From Clostridiaceae bacterium (GTDB lineage Bacteria > Bacillota > Clostridia > Oscillospirales > Butyricicoccaceae), in contig JAGZOP010000005.1 of assembly GCA_018383195.1 (NCBI GenBank), forward strand, positions 29,507 through 93,506: a DNA stretch of 64,000 nucleotides, read 5' to 3'. The stretch's first letter is position 1. Every line of letters starts with the position of its first letter. The position numbers and the translations under genes were made by a program. The notes below the pieces were generated by a model. It was not told the DNA's origin. It did no database searches and saw only the letters and a list, made by a program, of their open reading frames with translations. Shown piece by piece: positions 1 to 8,276 of this stretch.

Positions 1-1266
1 CGTTGCCGGCGCGTTAAGCCAGATGCCGGTCAGTCCCAGCCGCCACAGCAGCGCAACAAACGCCAACGGGAATACAAATGCTGTGGATACCGACAAAATC
101 GATGCGTAAATTGGTCGGTCCACCGCCGTCATATAGCTCTGGGTCGCAAAAGAGATCCATCTGCTCAAAATTGCAACACTCATCAGCCGCATGGCATACA
201 CCGCGCTGCTGAGGAACGCCGCATCCGGCTCTTTGGCAAACAGCAGCACGATTGGCTCCGGAAACAGGAATACCGCCGCAGCAAATCCAACCGAAAGCAG
301 CGCGCTCGCCGTAAAGCAGCACCGCTCAATCGCTTTCACCCGGTCTTTCCTGCCCGCGCCCCAGTTATATCCCACCGCAGGCTGCAAGGAATCGCAGACG
401 CCGTACAAGAATGCCTGTACCCCGTCGCCGACATACATCAAAATGCCGTAAATCGAAACCGCCGCCGCGCCGCCGAACCGCAGCAGTACAATATTCATCA
501 CCACTGATGTGATGCGCCCTGCGATGTTGCTGAGAAAGTTCGGGCTGCCGCAGACCAGGATCTGCCGGATCATCGGGAGGCTGAAGTGGGGTCTGCACAG
601 CCGAAGCTGCAAATTCCCGCGCAAAAACGGCACAAATGCAATCCCCGCGCACAAGAACATGCCGCAGCAGGTCGCAAACGCAGCGCCCCAGATGCCCCAG
701 TGAAACACCCCGAGAAACAGGAATTCCAGTCCGGCGCTGAGAGCAGACATCAAAATGTTGAGGTTCATGCTCATACGGATTTTCCCGCAGATGCGCAGGT
801 AGTTGTCCATCGCAAATACAATGGTTGTAACCGGCGAACACAGCGCATACACCCGCATGTACTCCACCGCAAGCTGCGCCAGCTCGCCCTCCGCGCCCAT
901 GCAGCCAATGAGCGCGGGTGCTGCGGCGTACAGCACGCCGCCAATCAGCGTACCGGTTAGGACAATCATCAGACAGGCGCAGGTAAAGATATTGTTGGCT
1001 TCCTCCTGCCGCTTTTGCCCCAGCTGAATCGAAACCGGGACGGCGGAACCGACGCCGATTAAATCTGCTAGAGAAAAGTTAAACACCACAAAGGGAAACG
1101 CCAGATTGAGCGCCGCAAAGGACGCCTCCCCCAAAATCCTGCCGACAAACATGCCGTCGAGCAGCCCGTAAAGCGAAGCCGCCAGCATGCTGATGCCGCC
1201 CGGAATCGCCGCCAAAAAGAACAGCTTCAGCGGCGACGTTTTTGCAAATAATTTTTCATGGTTCAT
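1..1266 (-). CDS. MATE family efflux transporter (partial, runs off left edge)
   Basis: Integral membrane exporter of the MATE (multidrug and toxic compound extrusion) superfamily, expected to expel drugs or metabolites using an ion gradient. The frame opens at ATG 1266 and is still open at base 1, so about 422 residues of the usual ~450 are visible. The translation is a chain of hydrophobic helices; the first contains GLLDGMFVGRILG, typical of MATE helix 1, and the second half repeats the six-helix pattern. The start overlaps the 3' end of the MarR gene by 11 bp, so the two are probably translationally coupled and repressed together. The substrate cannot be read from sequence. Confidence 0.85.
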   Translation of the reverse strand, partial: MNHEKLFAKTSPLKLFFLAAIPGGISMLAASLYGLLDGMFVGRILGEASFAALNLAFPFVVFNFSLADLIGVGSAVPVSIQLGQKRQEEANNIFTCACLMIVLTGTLIGGVLYAAAPALIGCMGAEGELAQLAVEYMRVYALCSPVTTIVFAMDNYLRICGKIRMSMNLNILMSALSAGLEFLFLGVFHWGIWGAAFATCCGMFLCAGIAFVPFLRGNLQLRLCRPHFSLPMIRQILVCGSPNFLSNIAGRITSVVMNIVLLRFGGAAAVSIYGILMYVGDGVQAFLYGVCDSLQPAVGYNWGAGRKDRVKAIERCCFTASALLSVGFAAAVFLFPEPIVLLFAKEPDAAFLSSAVYAMRLMSVAILSRWISFATQSYMTAVDRPIYASILSVSTAFVFPLAFVALLWRLGLTGIWLNAPAT

Positions 1267-1696
1267 CATAAAAAGCCCTCGCATGTTTTCTCAGTGCATG
1301 TGCAAGCTTTTCCAGCCCGCAAACAAATTCATGTAATGCCTGCTCCTGCATCTCGTCTGCGGCGCGCCGCTCCAGTTCGTACACCCGGTTCAATACGGAT
1401 GCCGCATATGCCTTTCCCTGTTCCGTGAGCCGGATTTCCTTTTCCCGGCTGCCCGGCTGCAGCACAAGGTATCCGGATTTCACGCACTCCCTGACAATTG
1501 TGTTGAGCGTCGTCTTGGGAATCAGCCATTCTTCGCAGATTTCCTTCTGCGTATGCGGTCTGCCGTCATCGAGTACATACAGCAGAATCATCGTGTTTTC
1601 CTTTACCCCGATTTTTCTGGAGATCATTTCATAAGCGCCGTCCATACTGTTAATTGCAATCGCAATCCGGCGCATCGCTTCCCGGTTCTGATCCAT
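1256..1696 (-). CDS. MarR family transcriptional regulator
   Basis: A 146-residue winged-helix protein of the MarR family. The middle region (about residues 40-100) carries the family helix-turn-helix: HTQKEICEEWLIPKTTLN followed by a recognition helix and a wing (LVLQPGSREKEIRLTEQG). Such proteins usually repress their own gene and an adjacent exporter and are released by small ligands. Start ATG 1696 follows AGGAGGG. Its stop overlaps the start of the MATE exporter. Two palindromes in its promoter suggest autorepression. The ligand is unknown. Confidence 0.88.
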   Translation of the reverse strand: MDQNREAMRRIAIAINSMDGAYEMISRKIGVKENTMILLYVLDDGRPHTQKEICEEWLIPKTTLNTIVRECVKSGYLVLQPGSREKEIRLTEQGKAYAASVLNRVYELERRAADEMQEQALHEFVCGLEKLAHALRKHARAFYDEP

Positions 1697-1714
1697 TCCG
1701 TTCCCTCCTATGCA

Positions 1715-1767
1715 TAGTACGAATTCGTATTATAGTGCAGTATAGTACGAATCCGTACTAAAGTCAA
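1715..1767 (-). promoter_or_regulatory. marR-MATE promoter with tandem palindromic operators
   Basis: Reading the minus strand there is a sigma-A promoter: -35 TTGACT (1762-1767), 17 bp spacer, -10 TATACT (1739-1744). Two 18-bp palindromes lie on it: TAGTACGAATCCGTACTA (1743-1760) covers the spacer and -10, and TAGTACGAATTCGTATTA (1715-1732) lies just downstream of the start site. They are 28 bp apart centre to centre. This is the expected arrangement for autorepression by the downstream MarR protein; binding by that protein is an inference. Confidence 0.75.
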
Positions 1768-1934
1768 GTATTTTTACGTATTGCTTTCTGTGAGAAATCC
1801 TCTTAATTTTTGACCGATATTATGGTATAATAAAAATCATACAACCGTAATACGGTTTCTGCTCTGCACATTCCGCATCACTGACAAATTTCCGGTCAGT
1901 GCATTGCTTTTTCATTCCAAAGGAGGTTTTTCCC

Positions 1935-2300
1935 TTGAAAATCCAAGAATCGGCCGAAAACTATCTGGAAGCCATTCTCATGATTCAGCAGCAAAAAGGC
2001 ACCTGCCGCTCGATTGACGTTGCACAGTTTCTCGAGTTTTCCAAGCCAAGCGTCAGCCGCGCCATGAGTTTGCTGCGCGAAAACGGTTATGTCGTGATGG
2101 ATGAAGGCGGTCTTTTAAATCTTACGGACAGCGGCCGCGAAATCGCGGAGCGAATTTTTGAGCGCCACGAACTGCTGACCGAGTGGCTGACCGGCATCGG
2201 CGTTTGTCCGGAAACCGCGCAGGCAGACGCCTGCCGCATCGAGCACGTCATCAGCAGCGAAACTTTCAGCTGCATCAAAGCCCACATCGCCAACCGATAA
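1935..2300 (+). CDS. DtxR/MntR-like metal-dependent regulator
   Basis: Regulator of the DtxR/MntR family, which senses Fe(II) or Mn(II) and represses metal uptake genes. The N-terminal HTH is clear: ESAENYLEAILMI, then the recognition region FLEFSKPSVSRAMSLL and a wing ending LTDSGREIAERIFERH. The family dimerisation helix HELLTEWLTGIGV follows. At 121 residues it has only the DNA-binding and dimerisation parts, with no SH3-like domain. I chose the TTG at 1935 because AGGAGG at 1921-1926 sits 8 bp upstream; an ATG at 1899 would put that ribosome site inside the gene. No metal transporter is adjacent. Confidence 0.8.
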   Translation: MKIQESAENYLEAILMIQQQKGTCRSIDVAQFLEFSKPSVSRAMSLLRENGYVVMDEGGLLNLTDSGREIAERIFERHELLTEWLTGIGVCPETAQADACRIEHVISSETFSCIKAHIANR

Positions 2301-2303
2301 TGC

Positions 2304-2341
2304 AAGCGCGGAACGCCCGCAAGGTCGTTCTGCGCTTTTTT
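2304..2341 (+). terminator. Intrinsic terminator after the DtxR-like gene
   Basis: Stem AAGCGCGGAACG pairs with CGTTCTGCGCTT (one mismatch) and is followed by a T run at 2336-2341, just after the stop codon at 2300. Confidence 0.65.
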
Positions 2342-2363
2342 CTCTGTCCAAAAGGAGGATGCC

Positions 2364-3572
2364 ATGTACCGCACCATTCTGCACTGCGACTGCAACTCGT
2401 TTTACGCCTCGGTCGAAACCGTACTCGACCCCTCGCTCGCTGCCGGACCGATGGCGGTCTGCGGCGACCCGGACAGCCGCCATGGAATCATCCTCGCGAA
2501 AAACGAGCAGGCCAAGGCGTGCGGCGTCAAAACTGCGGAAACCATCTGGCAGGCAAGGCGCAAATGCCCCGACCTGCGGCTGGTTGCCCCGCATCGCGAG
2601 GAATATGTACGATATTCCCGCCGCGCCAATCAGCTCTATCTGGAATTCACCGATCTGGTCGAGCCGTTCGGCATCGACGAATCCTTTTTAGACGTGACCG
2701 GCAGCATGCATCTGTTCGGCAGCGGACAGCAGATTGCCGACACCCTGCGCCGCCGCATGCGCGAAGAACTCGGTCTGACCATCTCGGTCGGGGTTTCTTT
2801 CAACAAAGTGTTTGCCAAACTGGGCAGCGATTACAAAAAGCCGGACGCCACTACCCTCCTTTCTCCGGAAACCTATCAGGAGATCATCTGGCCGCTGCCG
2901 GTCGGCGCGCTGCTCTATGCCGGTCCCAAAGCGCAGCAAAAACTGCACATCCTCGGGATTGACACCATCGGTCAGCTTGCTGCCGCCGACCCGGTATCCC
3001 TCCATTCCACCCTCGGCAAGCTCGGAGATACCTTATTAGCCTATGCACGCGGGGAGGATCACGACCCTGTGCGTTCATTCTATGCCGAACATACTGTCAA
3101 ATCGATCGGCAAGGGCATGACTTTCGCACACAATTTGACCCATGTGGAAGAAATCCGGCTTCAAGTCATGATGCTGTGCGATCATGTCGGCACACGCCTG
3201 CGTGCACGTCATCTTCAATGCCAAACTGTGCAGGTGCTCATCCGCGATCCGGATTTTCATAACATTTCCCGTCAAATAACGCTGCCGACTGCAACGGACA
3301 GCACCAGACAGCTCACCGAAACTGCGCTTTCGCTGATTGCACAGCACTGGAAACCCGGCAAACCCATCCGGATGATTACGGTCACAGCTGCATCCCTGCT
3401 CTCCCCCGAGCAGACCGGCGAACAGCTTTCACTTTTTGACGCAGGCGCCGCCGAACGCCGCGAAAAGCAGCAAAAACTCGACCGCGCCGTGGACGCCCTG
3501 CGCGGCAAATACGGAAAAGACGCCGTACAGTACGGCGCAAGCCTTGCAAAAAGAGTGAAGAGCGAGGAGTAA
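2364..3572 (+). CDS. dinB: DNA polymerase IV (Y-family translesion polymerase)
   Basis: Y-family DNA polymerase of 402 residues that copies past damaged template bases. It opens with the palm motif DCNSFYASVE, has the catalytic carboxylates in GIDESFLDVTG near residue 105, a VGVSFNK segment, and ends with the clamp-binding peptide EQLSLF near residue 354. Length is normal. AGGAGG lies 7 bp upstream of ATG 2364. The last codons (RVKSEE) are written in a dispersed GAGTGAAGAG repeat that continues past the stop. No LexA box was found just upstream, so damage inducibility is not shown here. Confidence 0.93.
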   Translation: MYRTILHCDCNSFYASVETVLDPSLAAGPMAVCGDPDSRHGIILAKNEQAKACGVKTAETIWQARRKCPDLRLVAPHREEYVRYSRRANQLYLEFTDLVEPFGIDESFLDVTGSMHLFGSGQQIADTLRRRMREELGLTISVGVSFNKVFAKLGSDYKKPDATTLLSPETYQEIIWPLPVGALLYAGPKAQQKLHILGIDTIGQLAAADPVSLHSTLGKLGDTLLAYARGEDHDPVRSFYAEHTVKSIGKGMTFAHNLTHVEEIRLQVMMLCDHVGTRLRARHLQCQTVQVLIRDPDFHNISRQITLPTATDSTRQLTETALSLIAQHWKPGKPIRMITVTAASLLSPEQTGEQLSLFDAGAAERREKQQKLDRAVDALRGKYGKDAVQYGASLAKRVKSEE

Positions 3573-3622
3573 AGAGTGAAGATCCAATGCCCCCTTTTCT
3601 CAAATCTCAACTCTTAACTCTC
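3550..3622. repeat. Dispersed GAGTGAAGAG / CTCTTAACTC repeat, locus A
   Basis: Purine-rich near-tandem units (AAGAGTGAAGAGCGAGGAG, AAAGAGTGAAG) are followed about 30 bp later by pyrimidine-rich units (CAACTCTTAACTCTCAG), giving a loose inverted repeat. The same kind of element occurs at 7088-7184 and 54031-54080. Confidence 0.6.
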
Positions 3623-3700
3623 AGTGTATTTTTCTCTTTCCGAAGCAGGAAAAAGGTTGTATAATGGAAGCAGAATTCCAAGGGAGAGGATGGATCGGTC

Positions 3701-4624
3701 ATGGCTGATTTTGTTTCACACTACCTGTTTGGTGAGATTGCGCTCGAAGCGTTCCCTACCGTCGTTCAGCTTGCGGCAGCGCGTCGCCCTGCGGCGTTCA
3801 ACTGGGGTCTTCAGGGACCTGACCCCTTGTTTTACCGCGGCGTTGCCTTCGGCAGTCCGCTGCATAAGTACGGCAACCAAATGCACTCTGAACATACGGA
3901 CGAGCTGTTTTTTGCATTTTCCCGCGCGGTCAACCGCATGACAGAGGAAAACCGCGCGATTGCTGAAGCCTATTTTTATGGATTCCTATGCCACTACGCA
4001 CTCGACAGCACGCTGCATCCCTATGTCTATTGTCGTCAATACGAATGCCAGGAGACAGACCCGAAGCTAAATGCCTCGGCAGTGCACTGCCAAATTGAAA
4101 GCGACATCGATTACGCGCTGTATGACCGTGAATATCACGCGCCGGTCACCGAATTTGACCCCCAGAAGTATTATCAGCTCACGCACGATGAACTGGCGGT
4201 ACTCGCTGTTTTGCTGCATTACCTGCTCAAAACCGTGTATCAGGTCGAGGTTTCCACGCACGATCTGCGCAGTGCATTTTGTGAAATGCTGACCGCAGAG
4301 CGCTTTCTGTATTCCGAATGCCGCACTGCATATCATGGCATTCAGCGGGTCGAGGGGCTGCTCGGCAAGGGTGCGCTGCTTTCGAGCCACATGAAAATCG
4401 AAGCGCCCGAGTGGAACGCACTCAACCTTGAACATGCGCCATGGCGCAACCTGTGGCACCCGGAGCAGGAACGCACCGAATCTGTCCCCGAACTGTTCGA
4501 CAGCGCCATCCAAACCGCGGCGCATCTCACAGGGGAATATGCCGCTGAGTTTGACGCAGGCTGGCTGCTGCTGCATCACTTTGACGTTCCGTTTGACAAC
4601 GGCAGTCCCAAAAAGCTTGCCTGA
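3701..4624 (+). CDS. Zinc-dependent phospholipase C family protein
   Basis: A 307-residue protein resembling the zinc-dependent phospholipase C / S1-P1 nuclease fold family (Zn_dep_PLPC). Metal-ligand-like residues are visible: MADFVSHYLFG at the N-terminus, GPDPLFY near residue 40, KYGNQMHSEH near 60, and FYGFLCHYALDSTLHPY near 100. No signal peptide is evident, so it is probably cytoplasmic rather than a secreted toxin. GGGAGAGG upstream supports ATG 3701. Substrate is unknown. It is followed by a hairpin and T run at 4622-4650. Confidence 0.75.
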   Translation: MADFVSHYLFGEIALEAFPTVVQLAAARRPAAFNWGLQGPDPLFYRGVAFGSPLHKYGNQMHSEHTDELFFAFSRAVNRMTEENRAIAEAYFYGFLCHYALDSTLHPYVYCRQYECQETDPKLNASAVHCQIESDIDYALYDREYHAPVTEFDPQKYYQLTHDELAVLAVLLHYLLKTVYQVEVSTHDLRSAFCEMLTAERFLYSECRTAYHGIQRVEGLLGKGALLSSHMKIEAPEWNALNLEHAPWRNLWHPEQERTESVPELFDSAIQTAAHLTGEYAAEFDAGWLLLHHFDVPFDNGSPKKLA

Positions 4625-4652
4625 TGTTCGCGGACATCCCTTTCTTTTTTCC
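4622..4652 (+). terminator. Probable terminator after the phospholipase-like gene
   Basis: Hairpin GATGT-TCGCGG-ACATC directly after the stop codon, followed by the pyrimidine run CCTTTCTTTTTT. Confidence 0.55.
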
Positions 4653-4716
4653 GCACAGCACGCACCAATGTACACATGTGACGGATTTCCCTCTTTGATT
4701 TTGTGTTCTTTCACGA

Positions 4717-4745
4717 TTGCAGACCCTGGGCAGAAGGTCTATACT
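4717..4745 (+). promoter_or_regulatory. Sigma-A promoter of the oxidoreductase operon
   Basis: -35 TTGCAG (4717-4722), 17 bp spacer, -10 TATACT (4740-4745). It sits just upstream of the T-box leader, giving a leader of about 280 nt before the first gene. Confidence 0.7.
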
Positions 4746-4764
4746 ATAAAGCAATAAAGCACAA

Positions 4765-4987
4765 AAGCAAAGACGGAGAGAGTAAGCGCGCAGCAAAAGC
4801 CGCAGCGAGCCGGGGACAGTGCAAGCCCGGTGCAAGTAGCGCGAAGCTGAAAATCACTCCCGAGCTGCAAGCCGAATTCCAGTAGGCTTTGCCGGCGCCC
4901 CGCCGTTAACCGGGGAACGTATGATGGTACGGTAACAGGTGGTTTGCGATTTTTAACGGTCGTCCTTTTACGGACGGCCGTTTTTTT
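4765..4987 (+). ncRNA. T-box leader (tRNA-sensing riboswitch)
   Basis: Long structured leader with T-box landmarks in order: GGAGAGAGTA opening stem I (4775-4784), GAA-GCT-G and AAATCACTCC closing it (4843-4860), GAGCTGC, AGTAGG (4881-4886), a CCGTTAACCGGGG hairpin, a T-box-like TGATGGTACGG (4922-4932, matching 5'-TGGTAC of the tRNA-acceptor bulge), then an intrinsic terminator: CGGTCGTCC/GGACGGCCG with a T run (4957-4987). In this layout the specifier codon would be GCU (alanine, 4846-4848), since it lies between GAA and the conserved GAAAATC; that assignment is less certain than the T-box call. Uncharged tRNA would prevent termination and turn on the oxidoreductase operon. Confidence 0.82.
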
Positions 4988-5030
4988 ATTTTTGATTTCA
5001 AAATCACACAGGATACAGGAGGAATTCAGC

Positions 5031-5609
5031 ATGAACAAACCCGTTGAGATTCGTTGGCACGGCCGCGGCGGTCAGGGCGCCAAAACTGCATGCCTGCTTT
5101 TGGCAGACGCTGCATTTTCGTCCGGCAAATATGTGCAGGGTTTCCCGGAATACGGTCCCGAGCGTATGGGTGCGCCGATTACAGCCTATAACCGCATTTC
5201 AGACGAGCGCTGCACCGTGCACTCCAACATCTATCATCCCGATTATGTCGTCGTCGTGGACGAAACTCTGCTGGAATCGGTTGATGTCACCGCCGGTCTT
5301 TCCGCTGATGGCGCAATCATCATCAACACAGAAAAATCTCCGGACGAAGTCCGTCCCATGCTGAATGGTTATTCAGGGAAGGTCTGCACCATCAATGCAC
5401 GCCGTATTTCCGAGGAAACCCTCGGCAAAAACTTCCCAAACACCCCCATGCTGGCTGCCGCAGTCAAGGTTTCGGGCGTTGTCGAACCGAATCGCTTTGT
5501 AAACGACATGAAAGCATCTTTTCAGCATAAATTCGCCACAAAACCCCAAGTAATTGCGGGCAATATGAATGCACTGACCAAATCCATGCAAGAGGTACAG
5601 GTAGGATGA
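5031..5609 (+). CDS. porG: 2-oxoacid:ferredoxin oxidoreductase, gamma subunit
   Basis: Gamma subunit (192 aa) of a heterotetrameric 2-oxoacid:ferredoxin oxidoreductase, which interconverts a 2-oxoacid plus CoA with acyl-CoA, CO2 and reduced ferredoxin. The family opening EIRWHGRGGQGAKTACLLLA and YVQGFPEYGPERMGAPI are clear. Start ATG 5031 follows AGGAGG. It is first in a gamma-delta-alpha-beta operon and overlaps the next gene by 4 bp (ATGA). Whether the enzyme prefers pyruvate or a branched or aromatic oxoacid cannot be settled from sequence; the alanine-like T-box specifier favours pyruvate. The por symbol is therefore provisional. Confidence 0.88.
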   Translation: MNKPVEIRWHGRGGQGAKTACLLLADAAFSSGKYVQGFPEYGPERMGAPITAYNRISDERCTVHSNIYHPDYVVVVDETLLESVDVTAGLSADGAIIINTEKSPDEVRPMLNGYSGKVCTINARRISEETLGKNFPNTPMLAAAVKVSGVVEPNRFVNDMKASFQHKFATKPQVIAGNMNALTKSMQEVQVG

Positions 5610-5908
5610 AAAAAGTAGAAAACATCACCGAGCAGTCCAAATGGTATGAACTGACCCCCGGCTGCGAAATTTATGAACCCGGCACCGCCGCGCTGACCAT
5701 TACCGGCGAATGGCGCACGCAAACCCCGCAGTGGCATGCGGATGCATGCAAACAGTGCCTGCTGTGCGTGCCCTATTGTCCGGATGCTTCCATCCCGGTT
5801 GCGGGCGGCAAGCGAACGGATTTTGATTTTGACCACTGCAAGGGCTGCGGCATCTGCGCCAAGGTATGCCCCTTCCAGGCGATCACATTCCACAAGGAGG
5901 AGCATTGA
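5606..5908 (+). CDS. porD: 2-oxoacid:ferredoxin oxidoreductase, delta (ferredoxin-like) subunit
   Basis: A 100-residue ferredoxin-like subunit that passes electrons from the thiamine site to external ferredoxin. Two [4Fe-4S] motifs are complete: CKQCLLCVPYC near residue 50 and CKGCGICAKVC near residue 80, each followed by P-D-A or P-F-Q-A. The start overlaps porG by 4 bp, indicating translational coupling. Confidence 0.92.
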   Translation: MKKVENITEQSKWYELTPGCEIYEPGTAALTITGEWRTQTPQWHADACKQCLLCVPYCPDASIPVAGGKRTDFDFDHCKGCGICAKVCPFQAITFHKEEH

Positions 5909-5910
5909 CC

Positions 5911-7092
5911 ATGGCAAAAAGAGACCGTCTTTCGGGCAACGAAGCCGTTGCCTTTGCGATGAAGCAGATTGACCCGGACGTCATGGGGGCGTTTCCGATC
6001 ACCCCCTCTACCGAAATCCCGCAGTATTTTGCGCAGTATGTCGCAAACGGTGAGGTCAACACCGAATACGTGACTGTCGAATCCGAGCACTCGTCCATGT
6101 CCACCTGCATCGGCGCCGAGGCTGCCGGTGCGCGCGCAGTCACCGCGACGTCCTCCTGCGGACTTGCGCTCATGTGGGAGCTGCTGTATGTTGCAGCTTC
6201 CTACCGTCTGCCGGTGACCCTTGCGTGCGTCAACCGTGCGCTGACCGGTCCCATCAACATCAACAACGACCACTCGGACTCCATGGGCGCACGCGATTCC
6301 GGCTGGATTCAGATTTACGCCGAAAACAATCAGGAGGCGTATGACAACTTCCTTCAGGCGATGCCGATTGGCGAAAATCCGGATGTCCGCCTGCCGGTCA
6401 TGATTTGTCAGGACGGTTTCATCACCTCGCATGCGGTTGAAAACATCGAGCTGTGCGACGACGCGGACGTGAAAAACTTTGTCGGCACCTATGAGCCGGA
6501 ACACTATCTTTTGAAGCATGAAAACCCGCTGGCCGTCGGTCCCTACGGCGTTTCCCCCTATTATATGGACGCCAAGATCGGACAGGCAGAAGCCATGAAA
6601 AACGCCAAGCAGGTCATTCTGGACGTCGGAAAGAAATTCGGCGAAATGACCGGCCGTTCCTACGGTTTTTTTGAAGCATACCGTCTCGAAGACGCAGAAA
6701 CCGCCGTGCTCCTCATCGGCTCTTCTGCCGGCACGGCGCGCGCGGCGGTCGATCAGCTCCGTGCAGAGGGCAAAAAGGTCGGCATGCTCAAGCTGCGCGT
6801 GTTCCGTCCGTTCCCGGATGAAGAACTTGCCGTAGCGCTCGGGCATCTCAAGGCGCTCGCCATCATGGATAAGGCGGAATCGTTCTCGAACGCGGGCGGT
6901 CCGCTCGGCGCAGAGGTGCGCGGCGCACTGTACGATCTAGATGTCCGCCCCAAGACCATCAATTATGTCTACGGTCTGGGCGGCCGTGATTTCCGCGTGC
7001 AGGACTGCCGCACCGTTTTTGAAGCGCTGGACGAAGTTGTCCGCACCGGCGAGACCGGCGCGCGCTACCGCCATCTGGGACAGCGCGAGTAA
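5911..7092 (+). CDS. porA: 2-oxoacid:ferredoxin oxidoreductase, alpha subunit
   Basis: Alpha subunit (393 aa) carrying the pyrimidine-binding domain and transketolase C-terminal-like domain. Visible family blocks: GNEAVAFAMKQIDPD at the N-terminus, PITPSTEIPQY, VESEHSSMSTCIGAEAAGAR (catalytic Glu region) near residue 52, and ALTGPININNDHSD near 112. ATG 5911 follows AGGAGG and lies 2 bp after the porD stop. It is separated from porB by a 114-bp repeat-bearing spacer. Confidence 0.92.
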   Translation: MAKRDRLSGNEAVAFAMKQIDPDVMGAFPITPSTEIPQYFAQYVANGEVNTEYVTVESEHSSMSTCIGAEAAGARAVTATSSCGLALMWELLYVAASYRLPVTLACVNRALTGPININNDHSDSMGARDSGWIQIYAENNQEAYDNFLQAMPIGENPDVRLPVMICQDGFITSHAVENIELCDDADVKNFVGTYEPEHYLLKHENPLAVGPYGVSPYYMDAKIGQAEAMKNAKQVILDVGKKFGEMTGRSYGFFEAYRLEDAETAVLLIGSSAGTARAAVDQLRAEGKKVGMLKLRVFRPFPDEELAVALGHLKALAIMDKAESFSNAGGPLGAEVRGALYDLDVRPKTINYVYGLGGRDFRVQDCRTVFEALDEVVRTGETGARYRHLGQRE

Positions 7093-7184
7093 GAGTATAG
7101 AGTTAAGAGTTAAGATTGGAGAGTGCAGAGTGCAGATCGGCACACCTCCGCACTCTCTACTCTCCACTCTTCATTCTCCATTTT
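7088..7184. repeat. Dispersed GAGAGT-type repeat, locus B (between porA and porB)
   Basis: Left arm has AGAGTTAAGAGTTAAG and GGAGAGTGCAGAGTGCAG; right arm has CACTCTCTACTCTCCACTC and TTCATTCTCC. The two arms are loosely complementary, so transcript RNA could fold. The element lies inside an operon, so it may alter porA/porB expression ratio. Related loci are at 3550-3622 and 54031-54080. Confidence 0.6.
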
Positions 7185-7206
7185 CAACCGAATCGAGGTT
7201 TTTACC

Positions 7207-8136
7207 ATGCCATATAATCTGAAACAAGAGCTTTCCAAGCCAGAGCGCTTTGTCGGCGGCCACCGTCTATGCGCAGGCTGCGGCGCGGGCATCACGGTGC
7301 GCGCGGTCATGCGCGCGCTGGAGCCCGAGGACAAAGCGGTTGTCACCAACGCGACCGGCTGCCTAGAAGTTTCCTCTTTCCTGTATCCTTATACCGCGTG
7401 GACGGACAGCTATATCCATAACGCATTTGAAAACGCGGCTGCGACCTGCGGCGGCGTCGAAGCCGCATACAACGCGCTGAAGCGCCGCGGAAAAATTGAC
7501 GATACCTTTAAGTTCATCACCTTCGGCGGCGACGGCGGCACCTACGACATTGGATTCCAGTCCTTGTCCGGCGCCATGGAGCGCGGTCACGACATGGTCT
7601 ACGTCTGTTATGACAACGAAGCGTACATGAACACCGGCATCCAACGTTCGTCCTCCACATCGCGCTTTGCCGACACGACGACCACGCCCTACGGCTCGGC
7701 ATCCTCCGGCAAGCGGCAGAACAAGAAAGACCTCACCGAAATCATGGTTGCGCACGGCATTCCCTACGTTGCGCAGACCACGTTCCTCGGCAACATGAAA
7801 GACCTTCATGAAAAAGCGTACCGCGCCATTTATACACCCGGTCCGGCATTTTTAAATGTGCTGTCGCCCTGCCCGCGCGGCTGGCGGTATGCTGCCGAAG
7901 ATATTGCCGCCATCACCAAGGCTGCGGTTGAAACCTGTGTCTGGCCGATGTTCGAGGTCGTTGAGGGCGAGTATCACCTGACCTATGAGCCCAAGAAAAA
8001 GCTTCCGGTCGAGGAGTTCATGAAAATGCAGGGACGCTTCAAGCACTGCTTCCAGAAAGGCAACGAATGGATGCTGGAAGAAGCGCAGAAGTGGGTCGAT
8101 CACAAATGGGAAACCCTGCTCTCCAAATGCAAATAA
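7207..8136 (+). CDS. porB: 2-oxoacid:ferredoxin oxidoreductase, beta subunit
   Basis: Beta subunit (309 aa) that binds the thiamine diphosphate pyrophosphate and an [4Fe-4S] cluster. It has the CAGCG motif near residue 22, the ATGCLEVSSF block near 50, the thiamine-diphosphate motif GDGGTYDIGFQ near 105 and the cluster Cys in SPCPRGW near 221. GAGG lies upstream of ATG 7207. It is last in the operon, followed by a strong terminator. Confidence 0.92.
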   Translation: MPYNLKQELSKPERFVGGHRLCAGCGAGITVRAVMRALEPEDKAVVTNATGCLEVSSFLYPYTAWTDSYIHNAFENAAATCGGVEAAYNALKRRGKIDDTFKFITFGGDGGTYDIGFQSLSGAMERGHDMVYVCYDNEAYMNTGIQRSSSTSRFADTTTTPYGSASSGKRQNKKDLTEIMVAHGIPYVAQTTFLGNMKDLHEKAYRAIYTPGPAFLNVLSPCPRGWRYAAEDIAAITKAAVETCVWPMFEVVEGEYHLTYEPKKKLPVEEFMKMQGRFKHCFQKGNEWMLEEAQKWVDHKWETLLSKCK

Positions 8137-8138
8137 AA

Positions 8139-8176
8139 AAATTCCGTGTACGTTCTTTGTACACGGAATTTTTTTA
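8139..8176 (+). terminator. Terminator of the oxidoreductase operon
   Basis: Perfect 13-bp stem AAATTCCGTGTAC / GTACACGGAATTT with a 7-nt loop and a T run, 3 bp after porB. Confidence 0.9.
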
Positions 8177-8276
8177 TCAATGGAAACGGCTTGCCTGTCG
8201 GCTCCGGAACCCTAACGTCGGCATCCCTGCTCCAGGCTTTGGCCACACCGCTGCACAGCCAACCGATTTCTCCTGT

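Noticed and set aside
2304..2341. Inverted repeat before dinB as a LexA box
   Set aside because: The arms are too far apart and do not fit CGAACnnnnGTTCG; the hairpin plus T run is better read as a terminator of the preceding gene.
4771..4990. Cobalamin or other metabolite riboswitch upstream of porG
   Set aside because: The order GAGAGAGTA, GAGCTGC, AGTAGG, CCGTTAAC and TGGTAC followed by a terminator fits a T-box; no cobalamin-box (GCCACTG) is present.
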